Part shown: positions 1 through 9,315 of the stretch, piece by piece
Numbering within the stretch: the first letter of the stretch is position 1
Layout: every line of letters starts with the position of its first letter
Assembly (NCBI RefSeq): GCF_003254275.1
Contig: NZ_QKZK01000006.1
Location: forward strand, 113,593-177,592
Source: Breznakibacter xylanolyticus
Lineage (GTDB): Bacteria; Bacteroidota; Bacteroidia; Bacteroidales; Marinilabiliaceae
Direction: 5' to 3'
Length of the DNA stretch: 64,000 nt
The notes under the pieces: generated by a model
Databases searched by the model: none
The model's input: the letters and a program-made list of their open reading frames with translations, nothing else
Told to the model about the DNA's origin: nothing
Made by a program: the position numbers and the translations under genes

Positions 1-837
1 GTTGGCCAGCTTACGGAACAGGTAATCGGGGCGAGGTTTCAACCGGTCGGTGCCTTTGCTCCAGGGGGCATCAGGATAAGCCCCATACATGAGCAAAAAA
101 TCGCGTTGCGCAGGGTGCGTTCCCGGCCACGATGTCACTGAATAATAAGGCACGTCCATCCCTGCATCCACAGCCATCTGCTTTAATGCCAACATATAAT
201 CGAGGCCAGCTTGCGATTTGAAATTGAACTCGTTTTCGATTTGCACCCCAATGATGCTGCCACCGTTCTTCCACAGCGAAGGCACCACTTGGCGGGCAAT
301 CTCACGATAAAAACGTTGAACCTTGTCCATAAAAACAGGATGTTTGCCACGCACCTTGGTCTGGCGTAGCAACCAATCGGGAAAACCACCATTACGTACT
401 TCGCCGTGACACCAAGGGCCGATGCGCAACCACACATAGATGTCCAATTGCTGACATAACAACACAAAAGCTTTCAGGTCGCGAAAATCTGACCAATCGA
501 ACACCCCCTCCACCTCTTCGTGATGATTCCAAAACACGTAGGTGGCCACGGTATTGATTCCGCCACTCTTCATGCGCAACAGCGTGGACTCCCAACGCTC
601 GCGGGGCACGCGTGAAAAGTGCATCTCCCCCATCACCGGGTACCAGGGACGACCGTCACGCGACAGGTGATGCGTATTGAGCGAAAAGACGCTCCCACCG
701 GGCGACACCGCGGTGCCCATGGCAATGGATGCGGGCGACGGCGTGGGTTGGTCAGCTACATCAAAACGCAGGGTAACCGTTTGTGCCTGTAAAAAGGGCA
801 TCAAAAAAAAGAGAATAAAAATGGGTAGATGTTTCAT
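1..837 (-). CDS. GH35 beta-galactosidase, 3' part cut off by window edge
   Basis: This is the first 279 codons of a gene that runs off the left edge. The ATG at 835-837 is followed by a signal peptide (hydrophobic residues 4-18, then QAQ). The GH35 signature follows: GEMHFSRVPRERWE, then GGINTVATYVFWNHHE, then RIGPWCHGEVRNGGFPDWL, and GVQIENEF, which carries the presumed catalytic acid Glu. The second catalytic Glu should lie outside the window. GH35 enzymes remove terminal beta-galactosyl residues, here probably from galactan or arabinogalactan side chains of pectin, in the periplasm or at the surface. It is the most downstream gene of the minus-strand pectin locus but is separated from the next gene by about 525 bp of repeats, so it may be transcribed on its own. 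The reading frame is open to base 1. The family call is firm and the substrate is inferred. Confidence 0.9.
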   Translation of the reverse strand, partial: MKHLPIFILFFLMPFLQAQTVTLRFDVADQPTPSPASIAMGTAVSPGGSVFSLNTHHLSRDGRPWYPVMGEMHFSRVPRERWESTLLRMKSGGINTVATYVFWNHHEEVEGVFDWSDFRDLKAFVLLCQQLDIYVWLRIGPWCHGEVRNGGFPDWLLRQTKVRGKHPVFMDKVQRFYREIARQVVPSLWKNGGSIIGVQIENEFNFKSQAGLDYMLALKQMAVDAGMDVPYYSVTSWPGTHPAQRDFLLMYGAYPDAPWSKGTDRLKPRPDYLFRKLAN

Positions 838-852
838 GGATGGAGATAGTAT

Positions 853-905
853 GAAGATTTGAGTAGCAAGACGGAAGTCTCAAGACGCAAGACGCAAGAC
901 AATAA
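853..905 (-). repeat. 14-nt-period leader repeat before GH35
   Basis: On the minus strand this stretch repeats units of the form CTTGCGT or CTTGAGACTTCCGT, and the last ATACT ends 10 nt before the GH35 ATG. The same unit, at almost the same distance from the start codon, precedes the genes starting at 3985, 26593 and 63042. It may be a leader or operator motif, or simply a spreading microsatellite. Confidence 0.55.
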
Positions 906-969
906 ATTCAGACAGCGTTCTCAATACAGTGACAGCGAAGAAAGTAGAAAAAGACTTTATCGCATCAAT

Positions 970-1130
970 CAATGTAGTTTAGTTAGTGCATTCACAGAAG
1001 AGACAAGAATATGATTAGACGAAAGACAGATAGATAAGACTGAAGAGACGAAAAGAACGGATCTAAACATCTGTCTTCACCTCATCATCTGTCTCTTTGT
1101 ATGAGATCTTTTCTCTTAGCTAAACACATT
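970..1130. repeat. MITE-like imperfect palindrome, copy A
   Basis: The ends are inverted repeats: AATGTAGTTTAGTTAG at the left and the complement of CTTAGCTAAACACATT at the right. The interior folds back on itself. The left arm AAGACAGATAGAT...GAAGAGACG pairs with the right arm CATCTGTCTTCACCTCATCATCTGTCTC. Related copies lie at 23620-23770, 26697-26864 and 58297-58464, with fragments near 63092 and 63508. No ORF lies inside, so the element would be non-autonomous. Confidence 0.7.
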
Positions 1131-1154
1131 AATATAAAAATGAGAAATCAGAGA

Positions 1155-1290
1155 CAAATGTCGTTAAGTTAAGCCCCAAGGGGGCGCCAGCGATAGAGCA
1201 GGGCAAAACTCTGTTAAATCGCATTCATCGTTGAGCGATGCCCAACGCTACTGCTTATCGCCCTTTCAGGGCTTAACTTACGACATTGAA
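1155..1290. repeat. GC-rich palindromic element sharing MITE ends, copy 1
   Basis: This element is bounded by inverted ends AATGTCGTTAAGTTAAGCCC and the complement of GGGCTTAACTTACGACATT. Inside are GAGCGATGCCCAACGCTAC and a CCCTTTCAGGGC end. A second copy is at 50228-50372. The outermost bases match the terminal repeats of the AT-rich element that starts at 970, although the interiors differ. No protein is encoded. With copy A it fills nearly all of the 525-bp gap between GH35 and the esterase. Confidence 0.7.
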
Positions 1291-1363
1291 TCAAAGCCTA
1301 ATACTTATAAAATTTTCGATTCACTCCTTCTCCTCCCCATCGGGGAGGCAGGGATGGGCTCCA

Positions 1364-2920
1364 TCAATTCTTGCCAAACGTTTTCCCCGGCCAGTCGTCG
1401 GTGCGGAAAGGCGATGCGGGCAATCCCTCCTTGTTGTAGAAATTGTGCATGGGCACATTTTCCCACCCGAACCGGACAGCGACCGGATGTTTTACGTCGG
1501 GCGACGACACCACAACCGTGTGACCATCGATAACCGCACGCGCCGGCACAAACTGTTGGTCGTCACCACAAATGGTGAAATGAGTGAGGCTGTCGCCCTT
1601 ACACATCAAGCCCGAACCGGTAAAGTCGAACGAGATGCGAATCTTATCACCATCCACCTGCATCGACTTATAGAGAGGGCCGGACCAGACAGGTATTTTC
1701 TGCCCGTAAGTCTTGGCCAACGCCCACAACGACAACCGGTAGCCGGGGATCTGCTTGCTGGTGGGGTGAATATTCACCGTGTCGCCGGCATCGGTGAGCA
1801 CCACCATGCCGGTATTGGGAACCTGACGATAGGTCATGAGCTGCGCCTCACGAATCTCGGGGTTTTGACTGCGGTGCGGGGCAATTTGTACAAAATAGAA
1901 GGGAAACTCGCCATTGCTAAAATCCAAACGCCAATTGGCAATCATTGCCGGAAACAGCGTGCGGTACTGCCAGGCGAGCGGTGCATTATTTTCGCCCTGA
2001 TACCAGATAACGCCTTTAAATTTGTAATTGAGCAACGGATGCACCATGGCATTGTAGATACCATAAGGCGCTTTGTGACCTCCTTTGAGCAAGGGAGCTT
2101 TGGGCGGATTCTTTGCCGCTGCGCCGGTGATGATCCCGCCGGCAACATCTGATTTAAACTTTTCGAGAGAAGCTTTATAGGCTGCTTCGATGGAGTCGTT
2201 ATGATCGATGATAAATTGGTAGCGTTTCACAATTTCATTGAGCCCCTCATGCGCCACCAACACATCTTTGCGAGTCCAGGCTTCGGCCGGTGTGCCACCC
2301 CATGATGCATTGAGCAGACCAATGGGCACACCGAGCTTTTGATACAACTCGCGTCCGAAGAAATAGGCCACGGCCGAAAATTCGGCCACCGTTTGCGGTG
2401 AGCACACCTGCCAGTCGCCTTTTACATCATCGAGGGGCACCTCGGAAGTAAGACGATCGACGGTAAACATGCGAATGGCGGGGTAGTTTGCGTTGGCAAT
2501 CTCTTCTTCGTAGTTGTCAACCCCGGTGCGCCAATCCCCCTCGCCACCAAAACGACCCACATAAAGGTGCATGTTACTTTGTCCGCTGCAAAGCCACACC
2601 TCTCCCACCATGACGTCGGTAAGTTCAATCCTGTTGTTCCCCTTTAGGGAGATGGAAAAAGGACCACCCGCCTTGGGCGTTTTAACCACCACCAGCCACT
2701 TTCCATCGATGGCAGCAACGGTTGAAACGGCTTTTTTGCTCCAACTGGGCGTGATAGTTACTTTTTCACCGGGAGAAGCCCATCCCCACATATTGATATC
2801 GCACTGCTGCTGCAACACCATGTGATTGCTTACAAGAGCTGGTAATTTGATATCTGCGTTTGCAGGAATACCTGCCAGCAGAAGCAAAACCAATAGTAAT
2901 TGAATAGATTTATGAATCAT
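1364..2920 (-). CDS. SGNH/sialate O-acetylesterase-like carbohydrate esterase
   Basis: The protein has 518 residues with a signal peptide (about 1-22). An N-terminal beta-rich domain (residues about 24-105) leads to the block GEVWLCSGQSNM, which carries the catalytic serine of the sialate O-acetylesterase/SASA family. Downstream are SWGGTPAEAW and VIWYQGENNA, which are further family blocks. A C-terminal beta-domain closes the protein. Family members remove O-acetyl groups from sugars. In this locus pectin or another acetylated plant glycan is the likely substrate, complementing the CE12 enzyme at 10963-12282. A short hairpin separates it from the upstream gene (57-nt gap), so the two are probably co-transcribed. 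CAZy assignment (a CE20-like group is possible) cannot be settled by eye. Confidence 0.85.
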   Translation of the reverse strand: MIHKSIQLLLVLLLLAGIPANADIKLPALVSNHMVLQQQCDINMWGWASPGEKVTITPSWSKKAVSTVAAIDGKWLVVVKTPKAGGPFSISLKGNNRIELTDVMVGEVWLCSGQSNMHLYVGRFGGEGDWRTGVDNYEEEIANANYPAIRMFTVDRLTSEVPLDDVKGDWQVCSPQTVAEFSAVAYFFGRELYQKLGVPIGLLNASWGGTPAEAWTRKDVLVAHEGLNEIVKRYQFIIDHNDSIEAAYKASLEKFKSDVAGGIITGAAAKNPPKAPLLKGGHKAPYGIYNAMVHPLLNYKFKGVIWYQGENNAPLAWQYRTLFPAMIANWRLDFSNGEFPFYFVQIAPHRSQNPEIREAQLMTYRQVPNTGMVVLTDAGDTVNIHPTSKQIPGYRLSLWALAKTYGQKIPVWSGPLYKSMQVDGDKIRISFDFTGSGLMCKGDSLTHFTICGDDQQFVPARAVIDGHTVVVSSPDVKHPVAVRFGWENVPMHNFYNKEGLPASPFRTDDWPGKTFGKN

Positions 2921-2934
2921 GATTTTTTCATTTT

Positions 2935-2967
2935 AAACCTTCGAGGTTTAAAAAACCTCGAAGGTTT
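2935..2967 (-). repeat. intercistronic hairpin, 15-bp arms
   Basis: AAACCTTCGAGGTTT, three A residues, then AAACCTCGAAGGTTT form a perfect 15-bp stem. It lies 10 nt beyond the stop codon of the gene ending at 2978, in the gap to the esterase. It has no following T-run on the minus strand, so it looks like an mRNA-processing or stability hairpin or a dispersed palindrome rather than a standard terminator. Confidence 0.7.
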
Positions 2968-2977
2968 GAAGTAAACA

Positions 2978-3985
2978 TTATTTTCTCTTTGCTTTCAGTT
3001 TTACATAGGTGATTTCGTCGCGATTGCACACCACCTGCCCATCGACCATTTTCAACTCCACCACCTGAATGGAGCTCCGGCGCTGCTCGGTGGTGTCATT
3101 GGAATCTACGCCGTCGCGCCTGCCGGGATGGGTAAAATAATAGACATAAGCACGGTCGTTGCACACCACCACGTCGGCATGGCCGCCTTTCACCATGTCA
3201 TCCTCGCCTTTGCCGGGTTCCTGCAGAAGATTGCCGGGAATTCGTTTCCAGGTCAGCAGATCATCAGACTGATACAAAGCCAATCCCTTCCACACATCGG
3301 TGATCATCCAGTATTTCTCATTCCAACGAAATACCTTGGGCCCTTCGCCGCCCTGATCACTTACCACGCGTCCTTTGTCCGTCCAATTGTAAAGATCGGG
3401 ACTGTCGGCATAAAACATCGACTTACCGGCGCGCTCATTGTTGTACCACATGCGCCAGGTACCATCGGGCAATCGATAGACACAAGCATCAATCACGCGG
3501 TCGGAAGCGAGCTTGAGGGTCGATTCGTACTTCCAGTTGATCATATTGGTGCTGGTAAGGTGCATGATGTCGCGCGGATGTCGCCAATCTTTAAAAATGC
3601 CCGGCACGTAGGTGAGATACATGTGATACAAACCGTCGTGTTCAATCACCTCGGGCGCCCAATGGGTGTAGTCGGTGAGGCGATACTGAATGTCGGCCGT
3701 GTCGCGATAGGTCCAGTGGGCGCCATCTTTCGACTCGGCAATGCCAATGCGGGTTCCGTGCACCCAACTCACGCCATCGAGCGACGGGTCGTTGGCACGA
3801 CGGTTGGTGTAAAACATGAACCATTTTTTCTCGGCTTTATTCCAGATGATGACCGGATCGGCAGCGCCGTCGCACACAGGGTCACGAAACAATGGCTTGG
3901 GAGCAGGCACACCGGATCGGCGTTGGGATTGACCTCCCACAGGCAGCACTGACAACAGCGCCAGGGTGATGATGAATTTTTTCAT
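2978..3985 (-). CDS. GH43-like five-bladed beta-propeller glycosidase
   Basis: This 335-residue protein has a signal peptide (about 1-20). The propeller pattern is clear: DGAADPVIIWNKAEKKWFMF near the N-terminus (base Asp), repeated blade motifs WHPRD/INWKYES/YNWTDKG/LTWKRI, an internal VIDACVYRL (presumed pKa-modulating Asp) and GGEGPKVFRW (presumed acid Glu). This is the catalytic layout of GH43 and its clan relatives. The role would be exo-removal of arabinose, xylose or galactose from pectin side chains. The subfamily is not recognisable by eye, and a GH117- or GH130-like relative is possible. It sits between the DUF4450-like gene and the esterase, with hairpins in both gaps. Confidence 0.7.
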   Translation of the reverse strand: MKKFIITLALLSVLPVGGQSQRRSGVPAPKPLFRDPVCDGAADPVIIWNKAEKKWFMFYTNRRANDPSLDGVSWVHGTRIGIAESKDGAHWTYRDTADIQYRLTDYTHWAPEVIEHDGLYHMYLTYVPGIFKDWRHPRDIMHLTSTNMINWKYESTLKLASDRVIDACVYRLPDGTWRMWYNNERAGKSMFYADSPDLYNWTDKGRVVSDQGGEGPKVFRWNEKYWMITDVWKGLALYQSDDLLTWKRIPGNLLQEPGKGEDDMVKGGHADVVVCNDRAYVYYFTHPGRRDGVDSNDTTEQRRSSIQVVELKMVDGQVVCNRDEITYVKLKAKRK

Positions 3986-3987
3986 AT

Positions 3988-4027
3988 TTTAAAAAAGTAT
4001 CAAGACGTAAGTATCAAGATGCAAGAC
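3988..4027 (-). repeat. 14-nt-period leader repeat before GH43-like gene
   Basis: The minus strand reads CTTGATACTTACGT then CTTGATACTT. The final ATACTT ends 9 nt before the ATG at 3985, followed by the A-rich stretch TTTTAAAAT. Sister copies precede the genes starting at 837, 26593 and 63042. Confidence 0.6.
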
Positions 4028-4034
4028 CAAGCAC

Positions 4035-4067
4035 AAACCTTCAAGGTTTTGAAAACCTTGAAGGTTT
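4035..4067 (-). repeat. intercistronic hairpin, 16-bp arms
   Basis: AAACCTTCAAGGTTTT, one G, then AAAACCTTGAAGGTTT form a perfect stem 8 nt after the stop of the gene ending at 4076. It is closely related in sequence to the hairpin at 2935-2967 and has the same position relative to the preceding stop codon. Confidence 0.7.
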
Positions 4068-4075
4068 CGTGACGG

Positions 4076-7000
4076 CTACTCCACCACCGTGGCCGCCATC
4101 AACCCGATAATGACATCGGAGGTGGTGGCCCGAATGGTGAGCGACTCAAGCATTTTATCAGGGTGGATGGGCATGTCGAGCAATACGGCAGCACCACCAT
4201 CAATGATGCGGTTCGAGTATCCTTTGATGGCATTATGACCGTCGAAATGGCTGCCCATCCAGCCGGTTTTCAGATGCAGACGCACGGGGGCGGGCTGAGT
4301 GATTTCAAACGCCTTGCCATCGTGAAAATAATCCTGCTCGATGGGGCACCAGTTGTCGGGATTCACCAGGGGCAACACCTCACCGGAGCCGTCGGCATAT
4401 CGCACCGTCACGGTTCCGTTCACCATTCGGCTTTGCATGGGATTGGTTGATCCGGCCATCATCAAATAAAGATGACGCCCCTTTCCTTGCAACACAACAG
4501 ATATCGAGTCGGGGTAATTGTCCCACAACGATGCAAACGCAACATTAGGCACTTCAGCGGCCGAAGGTGTCGCAAGCATGACGCCCGACGGGCTCACTAC
4601 CCTGTTACCGAGTTTGGCTTTTTCACGCAGTCCACTGTCGTCAATTACCGGATGGATATTCGGATAACACCAGTTACCCACCCCGTGTTTGGGCAGTTGC
4701 AAAGTGGGATGCGGCCAGCGCGGCGTGAGGTATTCCTGCTGAAAAATGTCGGTAATTCGGGCATTGAACACACCACTCAAATCGATTGTCGTCTGGGGCG
4801 TAGTTGATTTTAGCATCAACGCAGATACAAAACGCCCCGACCCCAAACTGACGTCACTCCCGCAACGTCTCACCTCTATCAGGTTATCGCCCGGCATCAA
4901 CAAGGTCGCTTCTACTATGAACAAGGGTGATGTATCTCGTTGTTGCAATGTAACATTGGCATGCACCAACCGGTGGTTCACCCACACATCGACCGTCACC
5001 GGATGATTGAAGTAATTTGTTAATTGTAACGACATGCCATCGTTATGAGATGCCAGAACCAGCACTTCTACAGGCTGAACGACCTCGACGGGTACCGGCA
5101 TCCACCACATAAAATCGCCCTGTTTCACGCGGGCAAACAACGTGCGATGTCCCAATTCGCCCGATATCTTTCCATGAATATTGGATTTTTGATCGACCCA
5201 AATTTCCTTCAGCAATTGCTGAGGATCGGATACCTTTACCACCTCATCGAGACTGAAATCATCCCCAAGCGCCACCTTGACTTCTTGAGGTTGAGCACGC
5301 AAGGCATCACCGCCCCACTCGGCCTCCACCACCAGATGTTCAGCAGCTTCAGCCTCGACCACCACTTGGGCATGAAAAACCTCCAGGTTGCATAAAGTAT
5401 AATTTGCGGGACGACCATTGACGGTGATGCGCACCACTTTATCGCCCCTTGCTTTCAAATGGATGCGCCACTTCAACGTTTGAGGCAAGTGCTGAGAGAG
5501 TTCATAACGGTCAACAGAACCGTTGCGTTGATAATTGAATGATAAATCAGGTGTCTGCAATGCAGCATGGTTCCAGCCATCGGGCAGCCCCGGCATCACA
5601 TTCAACACACCACAGAGGGCATCGGGTCGAAAACCGAAAAGACCCTCAACTAGCGAGCGGGCAGTCATGCCAACTTCATCGGCAAAGTCTCGGTACATCT
5701 CGCCCCGCGAGGCATCGAGAGCCGACAGTTGCACAAAATTGGCCGGGCTGCCCCCAAGATACATGGCATCGAGCAAAGTGGCTTTCCACAAGTCAAAAGC
5801 CGTCTCAGAGCGGCCGGCCTGCCAGTGAGCCAGGGCGGCATGCAGGTTTTCGGCCATCACCACATTGTTGATGCTCCAGTCGTAGGGCTGCCAATTGGTG
5901 GTGGCATGCACGTAATAATCACACAGGCGACGCGTGTCACCCACTAAACGAGACGTGTCGGAGGTGATGAAAAGGCGGGGCAAACCGGTCTCAATGTAAC
6001 GCGATGCCTGCCAAGACATTTGCGGGGTGGCAGGTTCTGAGTCGAGGGCATGATAGATGGTCCACAAAGCCGCCGAGGGATGCAACGGCTTCTCACCCAT
6101 CCACTCCTGGTATTCGGTAAAATGCCCCACCGATGGCATCCAAAGACGACCTCGGAGGGCTTCATTAATCTTTTGAGCCTCGAGGGCAAATCGTTGACCA
6201 TCTTCGCCAATGAGTTTGGCGATTTGTGCGGCCATCGTGTTGGCAAAATAGTTATAGGCCGACGAGTGGGTCACCGCGCCACCGCTGTACTGCAAGGCAT
6301 CACTGGCCCAGATGCAGCAGTAGGCATCGTAAAGGCCGTCGTTGTCGGCATCGAAATTGCGTTTTTCCCAGTCGAGGTGGCGCACCACCACCGGCCACAT
6401 CTCACGCATGAAAGCTGTGTCGCCCGTCCACCTGAAATGCCGCATGAGCGCATCAATGAACACCAGGTTCATGTCGTAATGATGTGGGCGAATGTCGCCA
6501 TTGGGATTGCGGCAGATGTAACCACTGGTGAAAAGGGCGTTGCCCAGCTTCTCTTCTTGTCGGGCCAGGTTTTTGGCCGGGTCGGGCACCGAGGGTCCCC
6601 AAGCAGGCTCAGTGATTTGCGACCGGGCATAACTGCGAAAGTGGCCTTTGGCACGGTCGTGCCAGCCCAGCGGGTCGGCAGTGTATGGACCTCTCCAACC
6701 ATTGAGGCGCATGCGCCAGCCGATGGCGCCGTGCAGATAAGTGGAATCTTCCCATATGGCATCGGCGGCCACCGCCAAAGCAGCCCCCAGAGTGTTGATG
6801 TACGGGTCGGGGGTGGAAACGCGGATACGCGAAGCCAATCGTGCCCGGTCTGCTTCACTTTGTTGAAATACTGCCGGTATTTGCTTATCGGAGATGTGGA
6901 AATCAGCAGCGACGGCGGGCACTTTCAGTTGAAAGAACAAGGGTTTTATCCCAACCCCCGGCACCGTAGCGACCAACACAGGCGTATCGGAAACCGATGA

Positions 7001-7744
7001 TTGTAGAAGTTGTTGAGGATGATTGATCAACGCAGCGTCACCCACACGCAATGATGCCGAAGCGGGAAAAATGCCCATCACCTGTTTTTTATCGCCTGTG
7101 GCTGACGGCGTCATGGGGATCACATTATTTCCGTTGCCGTATTGAAGAAAAAAACGATGGCCACTGATATCAAAACGATTGCCCACGCAGTTGTCGGGCT
7201 TTAAATCAAAGACATCTGACGGGTCGGCATTCATGTCCCCTTCGCGACTGAAGCGCTTGTCGGTGGCTCCGCCAAACGCAGCCACCAGTTGAATGTTTAT
7301 GAGCTTTTGGTCGGCTTCGACCTTCAGCACCATCCCTTCACCCAGCGAAAGCGCCAATAACGTGACTTTTAACGAAGCCTTTCCCAACAATGAATCGCGC
7401 AGGGTATAAATCATGGAACCGGCACGGTAGCGGGCTTCAATGGTTTGAAAATTTTTCAGCCACTTGCACTGCTTCCCATTGGAGATGCCCAAGTGCAGGT
7501 TACCCCCAAAACGAGGCATGTACATGGCAAATTCGGGCAAGTCGCCCGCCTCGACCCGGAATCCGGTGTTAGTACCGTACAAAGCCCGATTAAAGCGCTT
7601 TGTGCCGTTAATAATGACAAAGTCATCACCATCGGGTCGATAACGCAATGGTCTCGCCGGCGCGTCAACAGTTGATGGCTGTGCGACAAGCGATGTAAAG
7701 GCAACGATGAACAAACAGAAAACAGTGAGAAGCCGGAAGGTCAT
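4076..7744 (-). CDS. large DUF4450-like protein with six-hairpin glycosidase-like core
   Basis: The protein has 1222 residues with a signal peptide (about 1-21). The N-terminal third is beta-rich and resembles the Bacteroidetes DUF4450 family. The middle (about 340-750) looks like an (alpha/alpha)6 barrel: YTADPLGWHDRAKGHF, HYDMNLVFIDALMRHFRWTG, then FDADNDGLYDAYCCIWASD and THSSAYNYFAN. Beta domains follow, including one near 1000-1222 with YPNIHPVIDD and GHNAIKGYSNRIID. The acidic DADNDGLYD loop is a plausible active-site or calcium region. No standard CAZy family is obvious. Its place among RG-I enzymes suggests action on a pectin side chain. A run of nine C residues sits directly before the ATG on the coding strand, and a terminator of the upstream GH105 lies 205 nt away, so this gene probably starts its own transcript. 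Confidence 0.65.
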   Translation of the reverse strand: MTFRLLTVFCLFIVAFTSLVAQPSTVDAPARPLRYRPDGDDFVIINGTKRFNRALYGTNTGFRVEAGDLPEFAMYMPRFGGNLHLGISNGKQCKWLKNFQTIEARYRAGSMIYTLRDSLLGKASLKVTLLALSLGEGMVLKVEADQKLINIQLVAAFGGATDKRFSREGDMNADPSDVFDLKPDNCVGNRFDISGHRFFLQYGNGNNVIPMTPSATGDKKQVMGIFPASASLRVGDAALINHPQQLLQSSVSDTPVLVATVPGVGIKPLFFQLKVPAVAADFHISDKQIPAVFQQSEADRARLASRIRVSTPDPYINTLGAALAVAADAIWEDSTYLHGAIGWRMRLNGWRGPYTADPLGWHDRAKGHFRSYARSQITEPAWGPSVPDPAKNLARQEEKLGNALFTSGYICRNPNGDIRPHHYDMNLVFIDALMRHFRWTGDTAFMREMWPVVVRHLDWEKRNFDADNDGLYDAYCCIWASDALQYSGGAVTHSSAYNYFANTMAAQIAKLIGEDGQRFALEAQKINEALRGRLWMPSVGHFTEYQEWMGEKPLHPSAALWTIYHALDSEPATPQMSWQASRYIETGLPRLFITSDTSRLVGDTRRLCDYYVHATTNWQPYDWSINNVVMAENLHAALAHWQAGRSETAFDLWKATLLDAMYLGGSPANFVQLSALDASRGEMYRDFADEVGMTARSLVEGLFGFRPDALCGVLNVMPGLPDGWNHAALQTPDLSFNYQRNGSVDRYELSQHLPQTLKWRIHLKARGDKVVRITVNGRPANYTLCNLEVFHAQVVVEAEAAEHLVVEAEWGGDALRAQPQEVKVALGDDFSLDEVVKVSDPQQLLKEIWVDQKSNIHGKISGELGHRTLFARVKQGDFMWWMPVPVEVVQPVEVLVLASHNDGMSLQLTNYFNHPVTVDVWVNHRLVHANVTLQQRDTSPLFIVEATLLMPGDNLIEVRRCGSDVSLGSGRFVSALMLKSTTPQTTIDLSGVFNARITDIFQQEYLTPRWPHPTLQLPKHGVGNWCYPNIHPVIDDSGLREKAKLGNRVVSPSGVMLATPSAAEVPNVAFASLWDNYPDSISVVLQGKGRHLYLMMAGSTNPMQSRMVNGTVTVRYADGSGEVLPLVNPDNWCPIEQDYFHDGKAFEITQPAPVRLHLKTGWMGSHFDGHNAIKGYSNRIIDGGAAVLLDMPIHPDKMLESLTIRATTSDVIIGLMAATVVE

Positions 7745-7948
7745 TGGGGGGGGGTGAAGTTTAAAGTTTATAAGTTAAGGGTTTAGGGTTTAGGGTTTAA
7801 AATTAATTAAGCAGGCAATAATGCATCAAAACTGCAGGTGTTAGCTTTAGAAAACCATGAAAAAAAACAACAACATTTCTCTCTATATCAAGATATTCGC
7901 AACAAGCACGACGAGCCTTTGCACCTCAGCGTTCAATCCAACGTGCAT

Positions 7949-7990
7949 CAAAAAAAAACCCGCCAGGCATGAGGCACCTGCCGGGTTATC
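7949..7990 (-). terminator. rho-independent terminator after GH105
   Basis: On the minus strand an 11-bp stem with one mismatch (AACCCGGCAGG ... CCTGGCGGGTT) is followed at once by a T run. The matching run of A on the plus strand is 7950-7958. It begins about 25 nt after the GH105 stop codon at 8014. This divides the pectin locus into at least two transcription units. The remaining 7745-7949 has no gene and only a short AT-rich stretch with a GCACCTCAGCGTTCA repeat fragment. Confidence 0.8.
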
Positions 7991-8013
7991 ACAAAATTAA
8001 ACCACTCAATAAA

Positions 8014-9141
8014 TCATTTTAGTTTGTACACTTCGGTACCGGCCAACAGCACGCACCCCAAGCCGTAGTCCTCAAAGTCGGGCACACTCGACACAGTAAC
8101 AGGCTGACCATCTTTGGGCTCCTTGCCGGTTCCCTGTATGTAACCGAGAAAACCGTTGGGCTGCACGCACTCGGTGGCAATGGCATTCCACCCTTTGAGA
8201 ATGGTGGGCAGATATTCCTCGCGCTTGAGGATACCGTTGTTCACGCCCCAAGCCATGGCGTAGACGAACAGCGCCGTACCCGAAGCTTCTTTGCCGCCAA
8301 AGTGATTGGCATCGTGCAGGCTCACGTTCCAAAATCCGTCGGCACGCTGAATGGGCTTAAGGGCTTTGGCCATGGTCTGCAACATCTTCACGTACTCATC
8401 GCGGTGCGGCGCATTCTTGGGCATGGTGTCGAGCAGACGAGCCATCACCGAAATGACCCACCCGTTACCACGCGACCAGTAGCAATCCTCACCATTGGGT
8501 TCTTTGTAAGGAGGCACAAAATCCTTGTCGCGCCACCACAAGCCATCCTTGGCATTGAAGAGGCCATTGCCGCCATGCTTGGTTTTGCTATAGTTATAAA
8601 TCTCGAACATGCGCTCATAGTAACGGTTGTCGCCGGTAATGTTGCCCAGTTCGGCAAACACAGGCATCACCATATGGAAGGCATCAATCCACCACCAGTC
8701 GTCGTTTTGCGGGGTATTCACCATCATGTCGATGGACGTCTTAATATTGCGCAAGCGCTCGGCCTGAGGATCCATCTTCCAAAGGGCAATGTAAGTCTGA
8801 CCACAGCAATGGTCATCGGCGTTGCGGGTGGTGTTGCCGTTGCGCATGCCCCACTTGTGAAACTCGCTCCAACTGAGCATGTAGTCGTAATACTCCTTCT
8901 TGGGATAGATTTTATAAAGCTCGGTCAATCCCTCGTAATACACGCCTCTGGTCCAGATGTTACTGGGGCGCTCGCGGTCGGTGACGAGTTTCATGCCCAC
9001 GTCGGGGAATTTTTTCATGAAATAGTCGTTGGCACGAACAAGGGTGGCCAGCACCTCTTTGCGATCGGGCAACTGCTGTGCCAGAGCGGTTCCACACAAC
9101 ATGGTGGCAACAATGGCCAGAATGAATGGGTGTTTTTTCAT
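8014..9141 (-). CDS. GH105 unsaturated rhamnogalacturonyl hydrolase
   Basis: The protein has 375 residues, the usual family length, with a signal peptide (about 1-22). It matches YteR/RhiN-type enzymes throughout. NADDHCCGQTYIALW (residues about 107-121) and DDWWWIDAFHMVMP (about 147-160) carry the two conserved Asp residues, D109/110 and D153. CYWSRGNGWVI and GTALFVYAMAWGVNNG form further (alpha/alpha)6 helices. It hydrates the unsaturated galacturonate at the non-reducing end of RG-I oligosaccharides made by the PL11 lyase, releasing it from rhamnose. It is followed by a terminator and preceded by a GC-rich leader repeat ending exactly 10 nt before the ATG. Confidence 0.93.
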   Translation of the reverse strand: MKKHPFILAIVATMLCGTALAQQLPDRKEVLATLVRANDYFMKKFPDVGMKLVTDRERPSNIWTRGVYYEGLTELYKIYPKKEYYDYMLSWSEFHKWGMRNGNTTRNADDHCCGQTYIALWKMDPQAERLRNIKTSIDMMVNTPQNDDWWWIDAFHMVMPVFAELGNITGDNRYYERMFEIYNYSKTKHGGNGLFNAKDGLWWRDKDFVPPYKEPNGEDCYWSRGNGWVISVMARLLDTMPKNAPHRDEYVKMLQTMAKALKPIQRADGFWNVSLHDANHFGGKEASGTALFVYAMAWGVNNGILKREEYLPTILKGWNAIATECVQPNGFLGYIQGTGKEPKDGQPVTVSSVPDFEDYGLGCVLLAGTEVYKLK

Positions 9142-9151
9142 GTTTTAAAAT

Positions 9152-9192
9152 TTAAGCCCCGTCATCCCCAAAAGGGGGAATATGGGGTTGTT
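9152..9192 (-). repeat. GC-rich leader hairpin element, copy before GH105
   Basis: On the coding strand the element reads TTCCCCCTTTTGGGGATGA then CGGGGCTTAA. The last A of CTTAA is exactly 10 nt before the ATG at 9141. The CCCCC/GGGG parts form a short stem. Equivalent copies sit in the same orientation before the genes starting at 10782, 13915, 30999 and 48131. Confidence 0.75.
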
Positions 9193-9315
9193 GTCATTAA
9201 TATTCAGTCAATGTCTTCTTGTGTTCATTTTCTTTTTCGTGCACTTTTGCACTCCCTCCAATCATCATGCGTGATTCGTCATTGTTTAAACCGAAGAAAC
9301 CACCTTCAATTTACA

